DNA of 64,000 nt, from NCBI GenBank assembly GCA_037044905.1, contig JBAOKB010000144.1:2170001-2234000 (forward strand), in the 5' to 3' direction. Below the pieces are notes generated by a model. That model was given only the letters and a program-made list of their open reading frames with translations. It made no database searches and was not told the origin of the DNA. Positions 58,171-64,000 of the stretch are shown here, in pieces (position 1 is the first letter of the stretch; every line of letters begins with the position of its first letter). Source of the stretch: Hortaea werneckii. Lineage: Eukaryota > Ascomycota > Dothideomycetes > Mycosphaerellales > Teratosphaeriaceae. The translations under genes and the position numbers were made by a program.

Positions 58171-58895
58171 ATTTCCTCAAAGCAGAATCAGGATGGGAGG
58201 GCGACGCCGACGGGAGAGTATGTTTATTGAGTTGAGGTAGGCGCGTGAGACGCGGAAGGTCGTAATGTTGGTGCTTTTGATGAAGAGTGTGTATCAATTT
58301 CTTTGGGATAGCGAAGGAGTTCCGGTCGGCTTCTAATTGCAAGCGGAGACGGGTGCGGTTTATGGATACCCCAGGGGTGAATTTTTTTTTTTTTTTCTTT
58401 TGGAATGCTTGCAGGTGCCTTGGAGATGTAGAATAGTTCCAGCATAGTGTACAATGCATCATTAACACATATTTCACTATTTGAGATGAGTGGAATTTCT
58501 AGTGTTTTTCATCTATCTCTACTACATACCTCATGTACAGTACGCCGGTCCGTGTGGAGATGGAGATCCGGGTAAATCGAATCTCGCAGCCGATCAAGAT
58601 CGGATCTCGGCCGATTACGCAGATTGACATCACAGCTCGATCTTGTCGCGTGCAACTCGATCGCGTCTTCATCGATGACAATTTTGGGGTGGACGTGCAG
58701 GATGCAAGCTGCTCAGAGGGAATAGTCCCTGTCTTGTTCCAATTTGCCTTCCTTTCCTTTGGTAGATAGCACACGACAATAAATGCTGCGCTCGCTCTTT
58801 GGCGAAGAATTGCAATTCCCAAGAAGCGCACCCTGTTTGCTTCGCCACTGTCGCTTCCTCCATCCTGTTTTCCGCCATCGCGATTTTTTGCGATC
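58171..58895. other. Intergenic with poly-T tract
   Basis: 725 bp between DOCK and UVE1 genes. A 16-base T run at about 58382-58396 is present. The first ~60 bases may still be coding if the DOCK tail frame shifts near 58122. Confidence 0.45.
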
Positions 58896-61333
58896 ATGGC
58901 AGCTACGAAACGCAAGGCCTCAACCCCAGTCACGCAGTCGAAAGCTCAGCCGAACGGTGATGCGCCTCCCGTGAAACGAAGAGCATCTGCGCGCACGGCC
59001 AGTACGGCTGCAGCGCCTGCAGCATTAAATCCGGATGTGGATCAGGATGTCGTCGACGCTCCTAACGACCGAGAAGCTTCGCCAGACGAGGCCGCTGGCC
59101 ATCAGGCTGCGGCTGGCCCGGAACAGCAAACGAATGGGGTGGAGCAGGAGATTCGACCGAAGTCTGAGAGCCCGCTGAGTGATGCGCCAGCGATTGTTGA
59201 GCCGCCTAAGGGGAAGGAGGGGAGGGGCAAAGGAAAACAGGCTGTCGATGGAGCAAATGACGGTGTTCAGCAAATTGATCAGAAGGTGGAGGATGCACCG
59301 AAGCCGCCGGCGGCTAAGAAAGGGCGAGGCAAGAAGGTAAAGCAGGAAGAGGGCGATGTTGCAGCTACAGAGCGAACAGTCGGTTCAAAGCCGCCTGCAA
59401 AGACTCAGAAACCTGAAAGCAACAACGTTGACCCGGAGGCGGAAGGCGAAGAAGAAATACCAGATGAGGAAGAGGTCAAGGAAGCTCTGGCCCGACCACC
59501 GCCCGTTAACAGTGATTACTTGCCCCTGCCTTGGTCAGGCCGGCTAGGCTACGCATGTCTCAACACCTACCTCCGCGCATCCAACCCGCCTGTGTTCAGC
59601 TCACGAACATGTCGCATCCAGTCGATCCTCGAACATCGCCACCCGCTGCAGAACCCAGACGAGCCCGAGCATCCGACTAAGAACAAGCCGGACAAGAGCA
59701 AACCCGCTGATGTCGAGCTTGGAAGGAGATATTTGGAGAATATTTGTCTGGCCAATGTGACAGATATTAGCAAAATGATCCGGTGGAACGAGCGATATCA
59801 TATTCGATTCCTGCGGTTGAGCAGCGAGATGTTTCCTTTTGCTTCGCATCCGGAATATGGTTACAAGCTCGCGCCTTTTGCCTCTGAAGCGCTGGCTGAG
59901 GCGGGGAGGGTGATCGCAGAGCTGGGACATCGCGTCACGACGCACCCAGGGCAGTTTACGCAGTTGGGTAGTCCCAGGAAGCAGGTCATCGACAACGCGT
60001 TCCGTGATCTGGAGTATCATGATGAGATGCTCAGCCTGCTTAAGCTGCCAGAGCAACAGGACAAAGATGCAGTCATGATCATGCATATGGGAGGCATTTT
60101 TGATGGCAAAGAAGAAACCCTGCAAAGGTTCCGGGAGAATTATGCTAATCTTTCACAATCGGTCAAGAATCGATTGGTTCTGGAGAACGACGATGTGTGT
60201 TATAGCGTGCATGACCTCCTGCCCATCTGCGAAGAGCTTAACATCCCTTTTGTGCTCGACTACCACCATCACAATATTGTCTTTGACAGCGACAAGATCC
60301 GTGAGGGTACGAAGGATATCATGGACCTCTATCCTCGTATCAAAGCTACCTGGGACCGAAAGGGCATCACGCAGAAGATGCACTACTCCGAGCCTACGCC
60401 GCCAGCTGTAACGCCCCGCCAACGTCGAAAGCACAATCCGAGACCGATAACTTTGCCACCATGTTCGCCGGACATGGATCTTATGATCGAAGCCAAGGAC
60501 AAGGAGCAAGCCGTTTTTGAGCTCATGCGTACTTTCAAGCTGCCCGGCTTCGACAGTTTCAACGATGTCGTCCCGTATGTGAGGAATGACGACAACAAGG
60601 TCGCACTCGCCGCGATGAACAAAAAGAAGAAGTCCGCGGACGAACCAGAACCGGTACTTATTCCAGATGAAGAGGTCGGCATGGGTGGACCGGAAGGGAG
60701 GGTATACTGGCCGCCTGGCATGGAAGAATGGCTGCGACCAAAAAGCGGGAGGTGAAGAAGAAAGAGCCAGCGGAAGGGGAGGCAGGCAGTGCAAAGAGCA
60801 AAGAGCAGAAGAAGAAAGAAGCGGCGGAGATGTATGCTGCGCGCGAAGCAGAGAAATTGGCAGAGCATAACGGTGGAGGTGAAGATGAGGAGGAAAGTGA
60901 AGAAGGAGCTACTCCAGCTACTAAAAAAGCAAAAGCTGCGATGAGGAAAAAGGAGGCGCAACAAGCGGCGAAGAAGGCAGCGAAGGCCGAAGCGGACGCA
61001 GCCAAGAATGCCGCCAAAGCTGAAGCACCAGGCCACACGAAGCAGAATAGCACAAAAGCAAACGGTTCCACCAAGTCCAAGCCGGCGCCTCCTAAGAAGG
61101 CCGCAGGACGGGCCAAGAAGCAACCGCCGGCAGAGGAGGCATCAGTCCCGACGCCGAGTCCAAGCGAAGACGACGCAACGGAACCAGAGCTTGACGATGA
61201 TGGGGATGATCAGCCGATTAGCCCGGCTGTTAAGAGACAGACTACGAGTAGTCGGAAAACCAGTGGAAGGCAGGCGAAGGCGAATAGGGTCAGCTATGCT
61301 GAGGATGGCGATGAGAGTATGGATGACGCGTAG
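58896..61333 (+). CDS. uve1: UV damage endonuclease UVE1/UvdE with long charged tails, one frame break at an A run
   Basis: Nicks DNA directly 5' of UV photoproducts and other lesions to start an excision repair path separate from NER (S. pombe Uve1, N. crassa MUS-18). Residues 1-200 are low-complexity and basic/acidic, as in other fungal forms. The TIM-barrel core (about 210-600) begins RLGYACLNTYLRAS and keeps the metal-binding and catalytic positions: HPGQFTQ (~350), HMGGIFDGKEET (~396), LENDD (~430), LDYHHHN (~456) and HYSEP (~496). After EEWLRPK, the A5 run at 60740-60744 shifts the frame; one more A would join it to the Lys/Ala-rich tail (KREVKKKEPAEG) that runs to the stop at 61331-61333, giving 812 residues. 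Without it the protein ends at 60755 with the core intact. Confidence 0.93.
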
Positions 61334-62328
61334 TCGTGGTTTTGGTTGTCATGCTGTTCCGGTTGTGGGCGTGTGTAAGGACGTATGTGTACGATTTTGT
61401 AATAATACCGGGTATTTTGAACAGAAAAAAAAAAAAAACCTCCTTAAGATCCAAAGTGGCGGGGGGGAGAATTGGGATGGGGCCCAGGGAAGGCTCGCGG
61501 TTTTTCATGATGGTTTTCTTTTGACCCCCTGTGCCCTCTTAGACTACAGAAGGATCGGAGGAGAGTTTGAGCGGGAGAAAAAGGAGGGAACAAGGACAAA
61601 AAAATAAATAAAAGAAGGAAGGTTTCTGTAGAATATCCCCAACTTCCATTTCCTTCTCCCGCGTTTCTCTTCCTCATAACTTCCCTTCTCGCCCATGCTT
61701 CTTTCATCCATCGGTGCGACTGCAAGGCGATTAGGAAAAGAGTAAGGAGGGGGCGGGTACAGGGAAAGGAGGAAGAGCGGCGGGACTAAGAGAGAGGGAA
61801 ATATAATAAAAGAAAAGGGGTGTCCATTGTCTGTTTTTGTTTTTTTTTTTTAAAAAAAAAAATGGAAACAATGGAAATAAAAAAAATTGAAAGACATAAA
61901 AACGCCATCGCTAAGTTGCCCCATTTTAGTTTTTAATCGCTGCGGATTTTCTCCCCCTCCCTCATTCCCCATTCCTTTTCGTGACTTTCAATTCCTACTA
62001 CGAGCAGAGGAGGATGCGAAAAAAAAAAAGGAAAATAAAAAAGGATGATAAGTAGAGCTAGTCGATTCTGACGCTCTTTTGACAACCTCCTCCCCCTCGT
62101 GCCTTCCGCTCTTCCTTCCTTCTTTCCTTTCTTCCTTGCTCTCTCTCTCTTCGCCCTTCTCTAATATCTCACAACAAACCCAACCAAAGAAAAACAAGAC
62201 CGCCCCTACACTCCTCCAACACCAAAAAGAGAAAAAGAAAATAAAAAAGAGAAAAAAAGAAAAAGTCAAACCAAAGGGCGAGGGAAGCCAAATTAAAGTC
62301 TCCCTCCCTCCCTCCCTCCCTCCCTCCC
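61334..62328. repeat. Low-complexity AT-rich and polypyrimidine spacer
   Basis: About 1 kb between the converging UVE1 gene and the right-edge gene. It holds an A-run at about 61424-61438, adjoining T and A runs at about 61840-61861 that can fold as a hairpin, another A-run near 62019-62030, a long C/T-rich stretch (62080-62160), an A-rich purine stretch (62190-62270) and a (TCCC)n repeat at 62301-62330. ORFs across it are artefacts of composition. Confidence 0.75.
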
Positions 62329-62330
62329 TC
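62301..62330 (+). repeat. (TCCC)n microsatellite, about 7.5 units
   Basis: Perfect tetranucleotide repeat directly touching the TGA stop (62331-62329, minus strand) of the right-edge gene. Confidence 0.9.
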
Positions 62331-64000
62331 AAGTAACCCTATCCAACCACCTCCCCAACCTTCCCGACCTCCCTCCATCCGCACCCCCCAAAAACCCTTC
62401 CTCCTCCTCCTCCCACCGTCCCCGCTCCACCCGCCTCCGCGCCTCAAACGCCCGCACGAACTTCCACGTCTCCGTATCCGCCAGATTCCACGCCTCGACC
62501 ACATCGCGGACCCGCTTCGCCTGCAGCACTTCCTCTTTCTTGCGGCCGACGCCGCCCCGCACGGCCGCGATGCCCAGGCCCGCGATCCCCTTGCCGTTCT
62601 TCCCCTGTTCGCTGCGCGAGAGGCTGCTGCGCGCTTGCGATAGGAGCCAGTGTTCGTGGTGCAGTTCTTCGGCGGACAGTTCGCGGCCGTCGCCCCATTC
62701 GGGTTTCGGGGGTGGAGGGCGACGTTCGGGACCTGGGACGGGCGTTTCGGATTTCCCGTCTGGCATCGGGTCCCGCGGGATTTGGAAGCCGAAGTGGAAG
62801 TCCAGGTCTTCTTCGGCGAGGGCTGGGGTTTCCCCTGAGGAAGAGGAGGAGGAGGAGGAGGAGGAGGAGGAGGCGGAGGATGGGTTGGTGGTAGGCGGGT
62901 TTTCGGCCGTGAGCCACAGTGAGCGGTGGGAGCCGTTGTCGCTCGCGATGGCTTCTTTTACCCGCACGAGCCGTGCGAAGGAGGAGCGGCCGGTGCCGAG
63001 GAGTTCTTTGGTCGCGGCGAGGATCCAGGGGTCGCGTTTGGTTTCGCGTCGGACGAAGCGTGTGTCCATGACGTCTTGGTTGTGGACGAGCGAGGTGAGG
63101 GTGTATGGGTGCGGGACCGTGGCGATGGTGAAGAGGGTGCTGACGTTGCGGAATATCGGCGGGGTCGTGATGGGCATGTGGCTGCTGACGCAGGGTTTGC
63201 AGCGGGGCCGGTTGGGCGGGCAGGAGGATGGGACCGGGGTTTCTGGGCACTGGCTGAGGTTCCGCGCGATGTCGATGGCGGGCTCGATGATTGAGGTGGT
63301 GTGTTCGGGTAAGGGTTTGAGCACAGCGATGCCCGAAGAGAAGGTGTTTTGCCACGTCATATGGAGGTGGCTGTTGATCAAGGGGGAAGCATGGCGAGAC
63401 CTTCGGGAACAGTGTCCTGGTCGTCGAGCTTCTGGCTAATGGCTGGGTAGAGTGATCGGATAGCACTGGCGCTGTAGAAGGCGACGCCGCTGTGTTTGGA
63501 GTCAATCTCAAAAGTGCCGTCCGGGGTGGCGTCGATAATGGATTTCATCGACTTGATTGTGGGGGCATCGATAGCGGCTTTGATTGCCTTCTGAATCTCC
63601 TCCTTGCCTCCCACAAACAAGCCGTTCTCCAACCCCTCATAGCGGGTCAAAGTCGGGTACTCGCCGCGGCGCAGGAAGGTGAGAAGGGCATCCTCATGTT
63701 CAGCCATGGGCACGGCCAGCCAGTTGCTCAGGATACCGGTGCCCATGGTGCCCCAGGCCAACCAGCGCATCATCTCCGTCTCCATCTCGGGCTCCAGCTC
63801 CAGCGTCTGCACCGCGCGGTAGTGGGGGTTGTTCATGGCCTCAGCCCGGCTCAGCACCACCGGCTTGAAGCCTTGGGCCCACCACGCCCGACGCCAAATG
63901 TGCAGCAACTCTCCTTCCGCCCGCTGTGAGACATCATCCTTGCGTCGCGTGGCGCCGTCCACGTAGGTATACACTGCCGGCCGCTCTCTCGGCGGGGGGA
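62329..64000 (-). CDS. Unknown conserved-looking protein (5' partial), one frame break at a C run
   Basis: The gene enters from the right edge and reads leftward. The first ~200 visible residues start PRERPAVYTYVDGATRRKD-like text and include IWRRAWWAQGFKPVVLSRAEA and MRWLAWGTMGTGILSNW. They look like a folded enzyme domain, possibly a glycosyltransferase-like one, but I cannot name the family. At the C5 run 63383-63387 the frame shifts by one base, after which INSHLHMTWQNTFSSGIAVLK and a ~350-residue second part follow. That part has a long Ser tract encoded by a (TCC)n repeat and an Arg/Glu-rich end. With one more C, AMLPP runs straight into LINSHLH. The N-terminus is outside the window. 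A long overlapping Arg/Pro-rich ORF (62444-63511) is a shadow. Confidence 0.65.
62836..62880 (+). repeat. (GAG)n trinucleotide repeat encoding a Ser tract
   Basis: An almost perfect GAG/GGA repeat on the plus strand; on the coding minus strand it encodes about 12-14 consecutive Ser in the right-edge protein. Confidence 0.85.

Noticed and set aside
61336..62504. Several ORFs on both strands in the low-complexity spacer
   Set aside because: They are made of runs of Phe/Lys/Ser/Pro caused by homopolymer and microsatellite DNA.
62444..63511. 355-residue Arg/Pro/His-rich minus-strand ORF
   Set aside because: Same strand but other frame than the right-edge gene; its extreme composition comes from a G+C-rich coding region read out of frame.

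Overview
The window looks like nuclear DNA of a filamentous ascomycete (Pezizomycotina; Dothideomycetes is my guess from general feel, not proven). The grounds are: genes on both strands with many short GT-AG introns (40-121 bp) and CTNAC-like branch points; lysine synthesis by the alpha-aminoadipate route (homoisocitrate dehydrogenase); a fungal Zn2Cys6 regulator; an HsbA-type wall or surface protein; a UVE1-type UV endonuclease; a fungal DOCK protein; and secreted or intracellular glycosidases (GH2 beta-mannosidase, GH51 arabinofuranosidase). I saw no viral, plasmid, CRISPR or insertion-sequence features, and no tRNA or rRNA gene.

Layout. 1-15 kb: a 5'-truncated disordered protein with a C-terminal methyltransferase-like domain, an S58 (DmpA-type) aminopeptidase, a class I cAMP phosphodiesterase, a Myb/SANT protein and a mitochondrial-type CDF metal transporter. 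16-25 kb: a Zn2Cys6 regulator, a repeat-containing unknown protein and a Trk potassium transporter. 26-36.5 kb: a small unknown gene, a small secreted protein, homoisocitrate dehydrogenase, a DUF1769-type protein, an unknown 251-aa protein, an EthD-like protein, NudC, PRPP synthetase and ribosomal protein eS6. 37-42 kb: an MFS sugar transporter divergent from a GH51 arabinofuranosidase, plausibly a sugar-use pair. 42-51 kb: a uridine-kinase-like P-loop kinase, an HsbA protein, a coding-like relic, a metallophosphoesterase and a beta-mannosidase with 14 exons. 52-64 kb: a DOCK-type GEF without introns, a UVE1 endonuclease, a low-complexity AT-rich spacer, and a 3'-complete, 5'-truncated unknown gene at the right edge.

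The most important property of this sequence is a high density of single-base frame breaks. More than 20 places in about a dozen genes switch reading frame by exactly one base, mostly in short homopolymers. In several genes the exon phases balance only when each break is counted as a one-base gain or loss. About a dozen other genes are intact. This fits an uncorrected long-read assembly better than mass pseudogenisation. Anyone using these models should treat the affected genes as probably intact in the organism. I found no convincing new multi-gene system; the best biological leads are the transporter/arabinofuranosidase pair, the small secreted protein and a two-copy 74-bp repeat.
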